Below are positions 42,941 through 51,535 of a stretch of 64,000 nucleotides of DNA, one piece after another. The stretch is taken from positions 16,188 to 80,187 of the forward strand of contig JBIKKP010000001.1 of the NCBI GenBank assembly GCA_044360285.1. Reading direction: 5' to 3'. The notes beneath the pieces are model-generated. The model was not told where the DNA came from, did no database searches, and saw nothing but the letters and a program-made list of their open reading frames with translations. Positions within the stretch are counted from its first letter, which is position 1. Each line of letters starts with the position of its first letter. Source of the DNA: UBA2645 sp044360285. GTDB taxonomy: Bacteria; Pseudomonadota; Alphaproteobacteria; Rickettsiales; UBA1997. Both the position numbers and the translations under genes were made by a program.

Positions 42941-42968
42941 TAAACCTCCTTTGAAAAAGGAGGTTTAA
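42940..42968 (-). promoter_or_regulatory. perfect 13-bp hairpin hiding the crcB ribosome binding site
   Basis: On the minus strand TTAAACCTCCTTT (42956-42968) pairs with AAAGGAGGTTTAA (42940-42952) around loop TTC. The right arm contains the GGAGG Shine-Dalgarno of crcB and ends on the A of its ATG. No T-run follows, so it is not a simple intrinsic terminator for metK, which ends 7 bp away at 42975. It could limit crcB translation. Confidence 0.8.
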
Positions 42969-42974
42969 CCCGAG

Positions 42975-44135
42975 CTAAACCAACTTCTTCAGCTTCTCAG
43001 CCAAATCAGTTTTTTCCCAAGAAAATCCGCCGTCAGCCTCGGGGTTGCGACCAAAGTGGCCGTAGGTTGCAGTGCGTTTGTAAATTGGACGATTTAGTTG
43101 CAAATGCGTACGAATTCCGCGTGGGCTGAGGTCAACAAGATTGTCGATAATTTTTACCAATTCTTCGCCATGAACAATTCCGGTTCCGTGACTATCTACG
43201 TAAAGTGAAAGCGGTTTTGAAACGCCAATTGCGTAAGAAATTTGAATTGTGCAACGCTTAGCCAAACCAGCCGCCACAACGTTTTTCGCCAAATAGCGCG
43301 CCATGTATGCAGCAGAACGATCAACTTTTGTTGGATCTTTTCCAGAGAAAGCACCGCCGCCGTGTGGAGCTGCACCGCCGTAAGTATCAACGATGATTTT
43401 ACGACCAGTTAAACCAGCGTCACCATCAGGTCCGCCAATCACAAATTTTCCAGTTGGATTAACTAAGAATTTTTCTTCTTTGCACATCCAGCCATTTGGC
43501 AATGACTTCTCAACATAAGGCCTGATTGCATCGCGAACCTGTTGTTGCGTCATGCCTTCTTTGTGTTGGATCGACACCAAAACAGTTTCAGCGTGAGTTG
43601 GAACGCCATCAACATAATGCAAAGTCACTTGGCTTTTTGCATCAGGGCCAATGTCGCGAAGTGCACCAGACCTGGTTGCGTCCATGATGTTGTGTAAAAT
43701 TCTGTGCGCATAATAAATTGCTGCCGGCATTAAAACTTCGGTTTCGTTGCAGGCATAGCCAAACATAATTCCTTGGTCTCCCGCGCCTTCATCTTTAGAA
43801 CCAACTGCATCAACACCAACTGCAATGTCAGCAGATTGACCATGGATCAAGTTAGTGATTTCAAGATTTTTCCAGTGAAAGCCGTCTTGCTCATAGCCAA
43901 TTTCTTTGACGGTATTTCGGATGATATTTTCAACTTCCACTTTTGAAATTTCTGGCGCACGAATTTCGCCACCAATCACAACACGGTTAGTGGTTGCAAA
44001 AGTTTCAATTGCTAAGCGCGAGTAAGGGTCTTTGGCAAGATAGGCGTCAACTAAACTGTCAGAAATTTGGTCGCAGATTTTGTCAGGATGACCTTCGGAA
44101 ACTGATTCCGAAGTGAATAAAAAGTTTTTTGGCAT
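42975..44135 (-). CDS. metK: S-adenosylmethionine synthetase
   Basis: Makes SAM from methionine and ATP. 386 residues; ESVSEGHPDKICDQISD, GAGDQGIMFGYA, GGAAPHGGGAFSGKDPTKVDRSAAYMARY are the three standard motifs. Some rickettsiae have lost metK and import SAM; here it is intact. Only ~50 bp separate it from the broken outer membrane gene upstream. Confidence 0.98.
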   Translation of the reverse strand: MPKNFLFTSESVSEGHPDKICDQISDSLVDAYLAKDPYSRLAIETFATTNRVVIGGEIRAPEISKVEVENIIRNTVKEIGYEQDGFHWKNLEITNLIHGQSADIAVGVDAVGSKDEGAGDQGIMFGYACNETEVLMPAAIYYAHRILHNIMDATRSGALRDIGPDAKSQVTLHYVDGVPTHAETVLVSIQHKEGMTQQQVRDAIRPYVEKSLPNGWMCKEEKFLVNPTGKFVIGGPDGDAGLTGRKIIVDTYGGAAPHGGGAFSGKDPTKVDRSAAYMARYLAKNVVAAGLAKRCTIQISYAIGVSKPLSLYVDSHGTGIVHGEELVKIIDNLVDLSPRGIRTHLQLNRPIYKRTATYGHFGRNPEADGGFSWEKTDLAEKLKKLV

Positions 44136-44187
44136 AGCGCAAAAAATTTAAATTTTCGGAAGGCTTTCCAAAGAAAATGCAGAATTT

Positions 44188-44900
44188 TTAGAATCTTTTT
44201 AGATATCCAAAGCGAACTGTCGAATAGTGCGAATCAAGTCCAGCAAGCTTCCCACTATATTTTTGAAAGGAGAAGCGAATCGCATCATCAGAGTTTTTAA
44301 AATGCTTAATTTGAAATCCAAGCCCGTAAATCCCTGTTGTTTCATGGTTTTTTTGGGCGATTAATGAACCATTTGACTTAACATAGCTTGTGCGGCTTCT
44401 CACATCTGCAGCGCCAATTTCAGCAAAAAGCTCGAAGAGATTTTTTTCAACTGGCATAAAAAATAACGCCGAAAAATTCACGTGATCCATTTTAAAAATA
44501 GCGCGTCGAGCCAGTGGTCCGGCATCTTGAAAGGCTATGTTATCAAGCTCAGTTTGTGCCCAATTCCACTGCAAACCAAGATAATCGTGAATGCGGAAAT
44601 GTTGACCCAAAGCAATGTTTTCAATGTCGCGCAGCTGGCTGAAAATATCGTGCGAAGTTTTGAAATCTACATTCGGCCCGCCGCCTGTAATCACCGGAGC
44701 GCTATATTCAAAGGTGAAATAACTTTTTAGATAAAGTTTTGATTTAGATAAAGTTTTGACCACGGATTGGTAGTAATCGAGCTAACATTACCCGCTCCAT
44801 TATTTGATGATCCACCAGCTGGCGGTGTGTTGTAAGGCCATTCCTGACTGAAAGCTGATTGCGAGAACAGTAAAAATGCGGCGGCTAAAAATTTTTTCAT
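44188..44900 (-). pseudogene. outer membrane beta-barrel protein gene split by a 17-bp tandem duplication
   Basis: An ATG at 44900 (AGGAG site upstream) opens MKKFLAAAFLLFSQSAFSQE, a signal peptide, and runs to TTNPWSKLYLNQNFI, then a stop. A second frame continues from 44763 with SKLYLKSYFTFEYSAPVITGGG to the natural stop at 44188. Removing one of two identical 17-bp copies (44726-44759) joins the frames exactly as NPWSKLYLKSYF, giving a 231-residue protein. The barrel part has alternating aromatic strands and ends in a C-terminal Phe (YLKRF), as outer membrane proteins do. The gene may be dead, or switchable by loss of a repeat unit. Confidence 0.85.
44726..44759. repeat. perfect 17-bp tandem duplication inside the outer membrane protein gene
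   Basis: TTTAGATAAAGTTTTGA is present at 44726-44742 and again at 44743-44759 with no mismatch. 17 is not a multiple of 3, so the second copy shifts the frame. Confidence 0.97.
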
Positions 44901-44914
44901 AAATCTCCTGAGTT

Positions 44915-44943
44915 AGTCATGCCGAAACTGTCGAAGCATGACT
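44915..44943. repeat. small hairpin between gltX and the outer membrane protein gene
   Basis: AGTCATGC (44915-44922) and GCATGACT (44936-44943) form an 8-bp stem with a 13-nt loop. The T-run lies on the plus-strand side, where no gene is transcribed, so its role is unclear. Confidence 0.55.
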
Positions 44944-44950
44944 ATATTTT

Positions 44951-46342
44951 TTAATTTATTGCCGACTCAATTCGTCTTAGAACCTCGGCTTTTCCAAGAA
45001 TCTCCACTACATCAAAAATTCCGCCAGCAGAAGATTTGGAGAATGTCAAAACCAGACGAAGTGCTGGTCCAAAATCTTTAATTTTTAGATTTTTTGTAGC
45101 AGCAAATTCGTTGAAAAAGTTTTTAATTCCATCGTGACTCCAATCTTCTAAAGCAGACATCTGCAAGGATAAATCGCTAAGCAGAAATTTTTTTTCAGCG
45201 ACGTCTTTTTGCTCAACTTCATCAAAATTTGCCGCGGCGTTATCCAAATAAATCGCCAGATTTTTTTCCAAATCACCAAGTAACTCCGCGCGTTCTTTGA
45301 CAAATTTTAGCGCCAGTTTTAGACGACTTCTTTCAACATCTTGCAAGTTTTTCCAACTTTCGTTTCGCTCATAAAGTAGCGCTAACAGCTGGTCCTCTGG
45401 TTTTTCTTTGATGTAATTTTTATTGACGAAAGCAAGTTTCATAAAATCAAAACGCGACGGCGAGCGACCAACTTTTTCTAAAGAAAACCACTCACGCGCT
45501 TGTGCATCAGAAATAATTTCGGCATCGCCATGTGACCAACCAAGGCGCAGCAAATAATTGCGCATTGCTTCTGGCAGATAGCCCGCTTGCTTGTAATCAA
45601 TTACCGAAGTTGCGCCGTGACGCTTCGACATTTTTGCGCCGTCAGATCCGTGAATCAGCGGAATATGTGCGAATTTTGGCACGTTCCACGACATTGCATC
45701 GAAAATTACTTTTTGGCGGAAGGCGTTGTTTAAGTGGTCGTCACCACGAATTATGTGCGTAATTTCCATATCATGATCATCAACTACAACCGCCAGCATG
45801 TAAGTTGGAGAGCCATCAGAGCGCAACATCACCAAATCATCAAGTTCAGAATTTTTTACCCTCACCTCACCTTGCACCAAATCGTTAATTACCGTTTCGC
45901 CCTCAAGCGGCGCTTTAATTCGAACCACCGGTTTTACCGATGAACTTTGCGAATTTATTTTGTCGCGCCACGGACTTTTAAAACGAAAAACCTGATTTTT
46001 TTTCTCAGCCATCTCGCGCATTTCGGCAAGTTCTTCGGCGGAAGTGTAGCACAAATAAGCCTGATTTTTTTCGAGCAATTTTTGTGCAACTTCCCTGTGA
46101 CGCGCAAGATTTTTTGACTGCAAAACAAAATTGTCATCATGCTTCAAGCCAAGCCAATCAAGGCCCTGCAAAATTGCGTTGATTGCTTCTGCGGTCGATC
46201 TTTTTTCATCAGTGTCTTCGATACGCAGCAAAAATTTTCCGTTATTTTTTTTAGCAAAAAGATAATTGAACAAAGCAGTTCGTGCCCCGCCAATGTGCAA
46301 ATAGCCGGTTGGCGATGGAGCAAAACGGGTGATGATAGACAT
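44951..46342 (-). CDS. gltX: glutamyl-tRNA synthetase
   Basis: 463 residues. The HIGH motif in PTGYLHIGGARTALFNYL (near 10-27) and KMSKRHGA (near 238-245) define a class I GluRS; the discriminating C-terminal helical domain follows. With gatC also present, this enzyme is likely to charge tRNA(Gln) with Glu as well, for amidation by GatCAB. Alphaproteobacteria often have two copies; only one is here. Confidence 0.97.
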   Translation of the reverse strand: MSIITRFAPSPTGYLHIGGARTALFNYLFAKKNNGKFLLRIEDTDEKRSTAEAINAILQGLDWLGLKHDDNFVLQSKNLARHREVAQKLLEKNQAYLCYTSAEELAEMREMAEKKNQVFRFKSPWRDKINSQSSSVKPVVRIKAPLEGETVINDLVQGEVRVKNSELDDLVMLRSDGSPTYMLAVVVDDHDMEITHIIRGDDHLNNAFRQKVIFDAMSWNVPKFAHIPLIHGSDGAKMSKRHGATSVIDYKQAGYLPEAMRNYLLRLGWSHGDAEIISDAQAREWFSLEKVGRSPSRFDFMKLAFVNKNYIKEKPEDQLLALLYERNESWKNLQDVERSRLKLALKFVKERAELLGDLEKNLAIYLDNAAANFDEVEQKDVAEKKFLLSDLSLQMSALEDWSHDGIKNFFNEFAATKNLKIKDFGPALRLVLTFSKSSAGGIFDVVEILGKAEVLRRIESAIN

Positions 46343-46444
46343 TGTCGTGAGAAATTTTTTGGATTAAATTGACTTAGCTTTCGAAAGATTTGAAAAAAAT
46401 TTCTTAAAAGAATTCATCTTTAATTTCCAACTAAAGCCAGATAA

Positions 46445-48148
46445 ATGCCAGCTCCAGTAAATATAACAGATATCGGTGCGCGCCTAATTGAGAAAAAGGT
46501 AATTTCTGAAGATCAGCTGTCGATTGTCCTAAAAGAACAAACGCGGCTCAAGGGCGCAAAGACCGTCGGTGCACTTTTGGTGGAAATGGGTTTTATCTCG
46601 GAAGGCGCTCTGGGAGAGATTCTAAACGAATCAAGCGGCATTAAAAAGTTCGACATAAAAAGCGCAATCATTGATGCCAAGCTGGTTAAAAAAATTCCAA
46701 AAGAGTTTGCGCTGCACAATAAAGTAATCCCGGTTTCATATTCGCAAGGCGTTATCAACGTTGGCATGAACGATGTTTTTGACATCGTTGCTGTTGACCA
46801 AGTTCGTAAATTTTTCCCGCCAAATTTCCACATCAATCCGGTTTATATTCCAGAAGCCGATATCATTCAGGCAATCGACCAGTACTATGGCTATGAGATG
46901 TCGATTGAAGGGATTTTAAAAGAGATTGAGAGCGGAAATAACAAAAACATTAACGACGAAACACAGCTACGCGGCGACTATAAAAGTCCGATGGTGCGTT
47001 TGCTTGATGCAATTCTAAGCGACGCCGTGCACCGCAGCGCTTCCGACTTACACTTTGAGCCAGAGGGTTTGTTTTTGCGTATCCGCTATCGTATTGACGG
47101 AAAAATGGTGCAGATTCGCAGCATCCACAAAGATTATTGGTCAGCAATTGCAGTTCGTATTAAAATTCTTGCCGGCATGAACATTGCCGAAAGCCGAAAG
47201 CCGCAAGATGGACACATCAACACTGAAATCTTGGGCCGTAAAATTGACTTTCGTGTGTCAACGCAACCAACAATTAACGGCGAAAATATCGTCATGCGTA
47301 TTTTGGACGAAAAGCAGTCCATCCTTTCACTTGATAAGCTTGGCATGTCTGAACACAGCATTTCGCTAGTGAAAAAAGTTGTACAGCGTCCGGAGGGCGT
47401 AATCATTCTGACTGGTCCAACTGGTTCTGGTAAAACCACTACGCTTTACACGGTTTTAAACTACATCAACTCGATTGATAAAAACATCATGACCTTGGAA
47501 GACCCAGTGGAATATCACATTCCGCTGATTCGCCAGACTAACATCAAATCCGACAGCGGCATGGATTTTGCTTCGGGAATTAAAGCAATTTTACGTCAAG
47601 ACCCTGACGTGATTCTTGTTGGCGAGATTCGCGACAAAGACACCGCGGTCACCGCAATTCAAGCGGCGATGACTGGTCACCAAGTTTATACTTCGCTGCA
47701 CACTAACGACGCTCTTGGCGCAATTCCACGTTTGATGAATATCGGCGTGCCAACTTACCTAATGTCTGGATCGTTGATTTGCGTGGTTGCTCAACGTTTA
47801 GCACGAAAACTTTGTCCACATTGCAAAAAAGAAAGTCCGCTCGATGCCTTTGAAAAAAGACTGCTTGGACCTAAATACAGCAATGTTGAAAAAATCTTTA
47901 AAGCAGTTGGTTGCGAAAAATGTCGCGGCGGTTATAAAGGTCGTGTCGTTGTTGCAGAAGTTTTACCTTTTGATCGCGAACTCGATGAACTCATCGTTAG
48001 CAACGCCACCAGAAAAGAAATGCTTGATCACGCATTAAAAAATGGCTTCGTGCCAATGGTGGAAGACGGTATACAAAAAGTTGTTGCCGGAATTACCGAT
48101 CTCAAGGAACTGATGCGGGTGATCGACCTAACTGATCGCATGAACTAA
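46445..48148 (+). CDS. PilB/GspE-type secretion or pilus assembly ATPase
   Basis: 567 residues. An N-terminal GspE/MshEN domain (about 10-150) precedes the ATPase: Walker A GPTGSGKTTTLYTVLNYI (near 323), LEDPVEYHIPLIRQTNI (Asp box), GEIRDKDTAVTAIQAAMTGHQVYTSLHTNDA (Walker B and His box), and a zinc knuckle CPHC (near 458) with CEKC (near 491). It powers type IV pilus or type II secretion assembly. No pilin, secretin or other pil/gsp gene is adjacent; in Rickettsiales such ATPases also occur alone. Confidence 0.92.
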   Translation: MPAPVNITDIGARLIEKKVISEDQLSIVLKEQTRLKGAKTVGALLVEMGFISEGALGEILNESSGIKKFDIKSAIIDAKLVKKIPKEFALHNKVIPVSYSQGVINVGMNDVFDIVAVDQVRKFFPPNFHINPVYIPEADIIQAIDQYYGYEMSIEGILKEIESGNNKNINDETQLRGDYKSPMVRLLDAILSDAVHRSASDLHFEPEGLFLRIRYRIDGKMVQIRSIHKDYWSAIAVRIKILAGMNIAESRKPQDGHINTEILGRKIDFRVSTQPTINGENIVMRILDEKQSILSLDKLGMSEHSISLVKKVVQRPEGVIILTGPTGSGKTTTLYTVLNYINSIDKNIMTLEDPVEYHIPLIRQTNIKSDSGMDFASGIKAILRQDPDVILVGEIRDKDTAVTAIQAAMTGHQVYTSLHTNDALGAIPRLMNIGVPTYLMSGSLICVVAQRLARKLCPHCKKESPLDAFEKRLLGPKYSNVEKIFKAVGCEKCRGGYKGRVVVAEVLPFDRELDELIVSNATRKEMLDHALKNGFVPMVEDGIQKVVAGITDLKELMRVIDLTDRMN

Positions 48149-48152
48149 AGAA

Positions 48153-48626
48153 ATGAAAAACGTAAAATCAAACAAAGCTCTCGAAGATAATTTACTCGAT
48201 CAAAATGATCGAATCACCAGACCTTACGTGGCAAGCACCAACAACATTCAAGTGACGGTTTGGCCAGAATTTATCGACAGCAAATCCAGCGTGATTGGGG
48301 ATATTTTCATCTGGGCCTATCACGTGCGCATCGATAATAAAAGCTCTGATAGCGTAAAGCTTATCAGTCGCTATTGGCGCATCATCGACGAACAAGGCGT
48401 AACCCAAGAAATCAGCGGCGAAGGAGTGATTGGCGAACAACCAATCATTGCACCAAGCAAGTCCTTTCAATATAGCAGCGGCGTGCATTTACGTCATCCA
48501 TCAGGAATCATGACTGGAACTTATCGTATGGTTCAGCTTGGTCTTGAAAACGAAAAGCAGGCATTTGACATCAAGATTCCCGCTTTTTCGCTTGATGTTC
48601 CAACTATCAAAAACGTTTTGAATTAA
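48153..48626 (+). CDS. apaG: ApaG domain protein
   Basis: 157 residues with the ApaG fibronectin-like fold: IQVTVWPEFIDSKSS, FIWAYHVRIDNKSSDSVKLISRYWRIIDEQG, GEGVIGEQPIIAPSKSFQYSSGVHL and GTYRMV. ApaG is linked to Co2+/Mg2+ resistance and protein interactions; its enzymatic role is unsettled. About 30 extra N-terminal residues precede the domain. It follows the ATPase gene by 4 bp and precedes tsaB by 1 bp. Confidence 0.92.
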   Translation: MKNVKSNKALEDNLLDQNDRITRPYVASTNNIQVTVWPEFIDSKSSVIGDIFIWAYHVRIDNKSSDSVKLISRYWRIIDEQGVTQEISGEGVIGEQPIIAPSKSFQYSSGVHLRHPSGIMTGTYRMVQLGLENEKQAFDIKIPAFSLDVPTIKNVLN

Positions 48627-48627
48627 C

Positions 48628-49281
48628 GTGCTCATTCTTGCCTTCGACACCACAGCTGGAGGTCTTTCTGTAGCATTGCTTAATGATGATAAAATTATCG
48701 CACTAACTTCGGTTTCCCTCTCCAATTCGCAGTCACAATTACTCATCCCAGAAATTGAAAAAATTTTACGCGAGCAAAAAATTTGGTATCAAGACCTTGG
48801 TTTAATTGCTGCAACCAATGGACCTGGCAGCTTCACTGGCAGCAGAATTGGCCTGAGCTGCGCTCGCATTATCAAAGCTGCAACAAACTTACCACTAATT
48901 TTAGTTAATGGCCTTGAAGCCATGGCGTTCAAGTATCGCGGGTGCAATAAAAATATCTTTATTGCACTTGATGCAAGCGGCGATGAATTTTTTTGCGCGG
49001 AATTTAGAGAATCAGAAATTGTGCAAGAGCCTTGTCTAATAAAAGCTGCAGAGCTTGCGGCAATCGCGCCAGAAGAATCATTTTTTCTTTGTGGTTCAGG
49101 CAAAAAAGCAGCGGCAGAAATTTTAAAAAATCAGCAATTTGAAAGCAGCGAAGGTGATGATGTTTTAAGCGCCGATGTGGTGGGGCTTTTAGGTTTAGAG
49201 AAATTTAAAAATGGGGAAGTGTTAGAGAATCTTGATCCGCTTTATCTGCGGGGACCGAGGATTGAGGCGAGGAAGAAATGA
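48628..49281 (+). CDS. tsaB: tRNA threonylcarbamoyladenosine biosynthesis protein TsaB
   Basis: 217 residues from a GTG start directly after apaG. LAFDTTAGGLSVALL, LIAATNGPGSFTGSRIGLSCARIIK are the TsaB signatures. It is the pseudo-ASKHA partner of TsaD in making t6A37 from the product of TsaC (tsaC at 31841). The C-terminus YLRGPRIEARKK is typical. Confidence 0.93.
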   Translation: MLILAFDTTAGGLSVALLNDDKIIALTSVSLSNSQSQLLIPEIEKILREQKIWYQDLGLIAATNGPGSFTGSRIGLSCARIIKAATNLPLILVNGLEAMAFKYRGCNKNIFIALDASGDEFFCAEFRESEIVQEPCLIKAAELAAIAPEESFFLCGSGKKAAAEILKNQQFESSEGDDVLSADVVGLLGLEKFKNGEVLENLDPLYLRGPRIEARKK

Positions 49282-49341
49282 GGAAGAAATAGAGTCTTGT
49301 TGGACCAGCCCTACTCCGCTCGCGTTGCGAGCTTCGAAGGG

Positions 49342-49423
49342 CAGCCTTCGCTCTAACGATCTCCGTCTGACAGTCCAGCCCAAAGGCCGGCCTGCCGGCC
49401 GTAGCTCGTAAGAGCGAAGGCTG
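49342..49423. repeat. 13-bp inverted repeat with GC-rich hairpin beside tRNA-Cys
   Basis: CAGCCTTCGCTCT (49342-49354) and AGAGCGAAGGCTG (49411-49423) are perfect inverted copies. Between them lies the hairpin GGCCGG-CCTG-CCGGCC (49385-49400). The right arm runs into the encoded CCA end of the tRNA gene. The stretch 49282-49421 holds no gene and is more GC-rich than its surroundings. Confidence 0.75.
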
Positions 49424-49496
49424 GAGGCCAGGGTCGGAATCGAACCGACGAATGAGAGCTTTGCAGGCCCTTGCATTACCACTTTGCTACCCGGCC
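49422..49496 (-). tRNA. tRNA-Cys (anticodon GCA)
   Basis: On the minus strand, GGCCGGG pairs with CCTGGCC (acceptor, one G-U). The D-loop AGCAAAGTGGTAATGC, the anticodon loop CCTGCAAAG with GCA, and the T-arm GTCGG-TTCGATT-CCGAC all fold normally. Discriminator T and an encoded CCA (49422-49424) follow; U73 is the known Cys identity base. Confidence 0.96.
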
Positions 49497-49626
49497 CCAA
49501 GAAATAAGAGGCGCGGCAACTTAGAAAAGCTTTTCAAGATTACAAGCACGCCAAGCAAATTTCGATTTCCGATTTAAATTTCCCAATTTAACAAAACAAA
49601 AAACTCAATTTTCTTTCAAAACTCAC

Positions 49627-50850
49627 ATGCCGCAAAGCCTTTATTCTCAAAGCTTCAAGAACATTTCTGGCCTAAAAGAGCTAAAAAATTTCCAAAAAAT
49701 TTGCGCCTCCGCCAAACAAAAATTACGCGCAGAAATTAAAGCTAAGAAGCTTGCCGCAATTGACGTCGCACTTGGTGATGATGATTTGAAAGTTTTTGAA
49801 AAACTCGCCAAAGAAGCAGTAAAATATAAAAAGATTTTGGTCCTTGGTGTAGGCGGCTCAAGCCTTGGTGGCAAGACTCTCAGCGCATTAAAATTTCAAG
49901 AGAAGCTCGAATTTCTTGAATCAATTGACCCTGAAACAATCACTAAATCCCTGTCAAAAATTGACCTAAAAAATACTTACTTTCTGGTAATCAGCAAGTC
50001 TGGCGAAACAATCGAAACCATCTGCCAAACCTTGGTAATACTTGACCGAGTTAAGAAAGAAAAAATTAAAAATTTCGCCAAACAATTTTTGTTTGTCACC
50101 GAATCAGAAAATAATTCGCTGGCAAAAATCGCTTTAAAAATCGGCGCAAAAATTGTTAACCATCCCCAAAAAATTGGCGGGCGTTATTCTTGCTTCTGCG
50201 TTGTGGGACTACTGCCTGCTGCAATCGCTGGGCTTAACATCAAAAAAATTCGCCAGGGTGCAAGAAAAATTCTAGAAAATTTCTTGCACGAAGATGACAT
50301 CAGCAATTCCTGCGCAACACAGCTTGCCCTTTATTCACAAGGCTTTGGCAGCAATGTAATTATGCCTTATGTTGATAATTTAAAAAATTTTACCGATTGG
50401 TATCGCCAACTTTGGGCAGAATCTTTGGGTAAAAATAGTTTTGGCTCAACCCCGATCAACTCAATGGGTACGGTGGATCAACACAGTCAGCTGCAGCTTT
50501 ATCTTGAAGGACCAAAAGATAAATTTTTCACTTTTATCACCGCTAAAAATCATCAAAAAGATTTATTGGTAAAAGATTTACCAACTTGCGCCACGCTGTT
50601 TGGCGGCAAAAAACTCAGCGAAATTGTTGCAATCGAACAACAAACAACAATCGAAGTTTTGAATCGCAAAAAATTGCCAATTCGTATTTTTGAATTGGAA
50701 AAACTTAATGAAGAAAGCCTTGGCGGCTTGATGATGTTGATGTTTTTGGAAACAATTTTGATTGCCTACGCCAAAAACATAAACCCTTTTGACCAGCCCG
50801 CAGTCGAGCTGCGTAAGATTTTAGCGAAAGAAATTTTGGCTAATGATTGA
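49627..50850 (+). CDS. pgi: glucose-6-phosphate isomerase (short form)
   Basis: Interconverts G6P and F6P. 407 residues, about 140 shorter than the E. coli type. Key motifs are present: VLGVGGSSLGGKTL, VISKSGETIETICQTL, IGGRYSCFCVVGLLPAAIAG and NSMGTVDQHSQLQLYLEGPKDK, with the C-terminal active-site region NPFDQPAVELRK. It therefore looks complete, a compact variant, not a fragment. A large inverted repeat follows. Confidence 0.93.
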   Translation: MPQSLYSQSFKNISGLKELKNFQKICASAKQKLRAEIKAKKLAAIDVALGDDDLKVFEKLAKEAVKYKKILVLGVGGSSLGGKTLSALKFQEKLEFLESIDPETITKSLSKIDLKNTYFLVISKSGETIETICQTLVILDRVKKEKIKNFAKQFLFVTESENNSLAKIALKIGAKIVNHPQKIGGRYSCFCVVGLLPAAIAGLNIKKIRQGARKILENFLHEDDISNSCATQLALYSQGFGSNVIMPYVDNLKNFTDWYRQLWAESLGKNSFGSTPINSMGTVDQHSQLQLYLEGPKDKFFTFITAKNHQKDLLVKDLPTCATLFGGKKLSEIVAIEQQTTIEVLNRKKLPIRIFELEKLNEESLGGLMMLMFLETILIAYAKNINPFDQPAVELRKILAKEILAND

Positions 50851-50862
50851 TGGAAAGAATAA

Positions 50863-50992
50863 TCACCCTCACCCCAACCCTCTCCCCTCAAGGGAGAGGG
50901 AGACACATCGAATTTTTTTTGACTTCAGAGTTTAAATAAAAACTCGGTAAAACTCCCTCTCCCTTGAGGGGAGGGGGTTGGGGTGAGGGTGA
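50863..50992. repeat. long inverted repeat with 40-bp arms
   Basis: The arms at 50863-50902 and 50953-50992 are reverse complements with one mismatch in 40. They contain the TCACCCTCACCCCAACCC / CTCTCCC-CTCAAGGGAGAGG sequence that recurs in intergenic regions of many unrelated bacteria. The inner 50 bases are AT-rich. It can fold into a very stable hairpin and may also end pgi transcription. Confidence 0.93.
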
Positions 50993-51034
50993 AAATTTAG
51001 CCAATTAACGCACAAATACTGAAATCTTGGCAAA

Positions 51035-51535
51035 ATGAATTTTGAAATTTCTCTAAATCAGCAAATAATTTTGCTGATTTTTTATTCTGTTTTGGCGCTG
51101 ATTTTTGCTTACATCGCGCAATTTGGGTTTGATCTAGAGCCTTGTATTCTGTGCCTTCATCAGCGTAAGCCATTTTTTGCTATTATTCTTTTTGGCCTCA
51201 CTTCTTTAGTTTTTTTTAAGTCAGAAAAAGCGCAAAAAATTACATTTTTTTTCTGCCTCTCCCTTTTGCTCTTCAACGCGGGCCTGGCTGCATATCATGT
51301 TGGTGTTGAGAAAAAAATCTTTGTTGGTCCAACCAGTTGCACTTCAGAAAGTTTGAATAATTTCGATAATGTTGATGATTTGCGCGAAGCCTTAGCAAAA
51401 ACTAAAGCAATTCGTTGTGACGAGCCAAGCTTTGTTTTTCTAGGGCTCTCAATGGCAGGCTGGAATGTTATTTATTGTCTTTTGCTGTTTGTTTTAAGCG
51501 CAACGCTTTACCGAAAAAAAATTATTCGACTCTAA
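51035..51535 (+). CDS. dsbB: disulfide bond formation protein DsbB
   Basis: 166 residues, four membrane helices. The first redox pair is CILC (near 37-40) in FDLEPCILCLHQRKPFF; the second periplasmic pair is the Cys in GPTSCTSES and the Cys in AIRCDEPSF. It passes electrons from DsbA to quinones. The likely substrate is the DsbA-like protein at 30274. Convergent overlap of 14 bp with tonB. Confidence 0.92.
   Translation: MNFEISLNQQIILLIFYSVLALIFAYIAQFGFDLEPCILCLHQRKPFFAIILFGLTSLVFFKSEKAQKITFFFCLSLLLFNAGLAAYHVGVEKKIFVGPTSCTSESLNNFDNVDDLREALAKTKAIRCDEPSFVFLGLSMAGWNVIYCLLLFVLSATLYRKKIIRL

Noticed and set aside
42941..42974. Fluoride riboswitch in front of crcB
   Set aside because: The 34-bp gap holds only a simple perfect hairpin; the pseudoknot elements of the fluoride riboswitch are not there.
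44136..44187. SAM riboswitch upstream of metK
   Set aside because: The gap is about 50 bp and shows no SAM riboswitch consensus or two-stem pattern.
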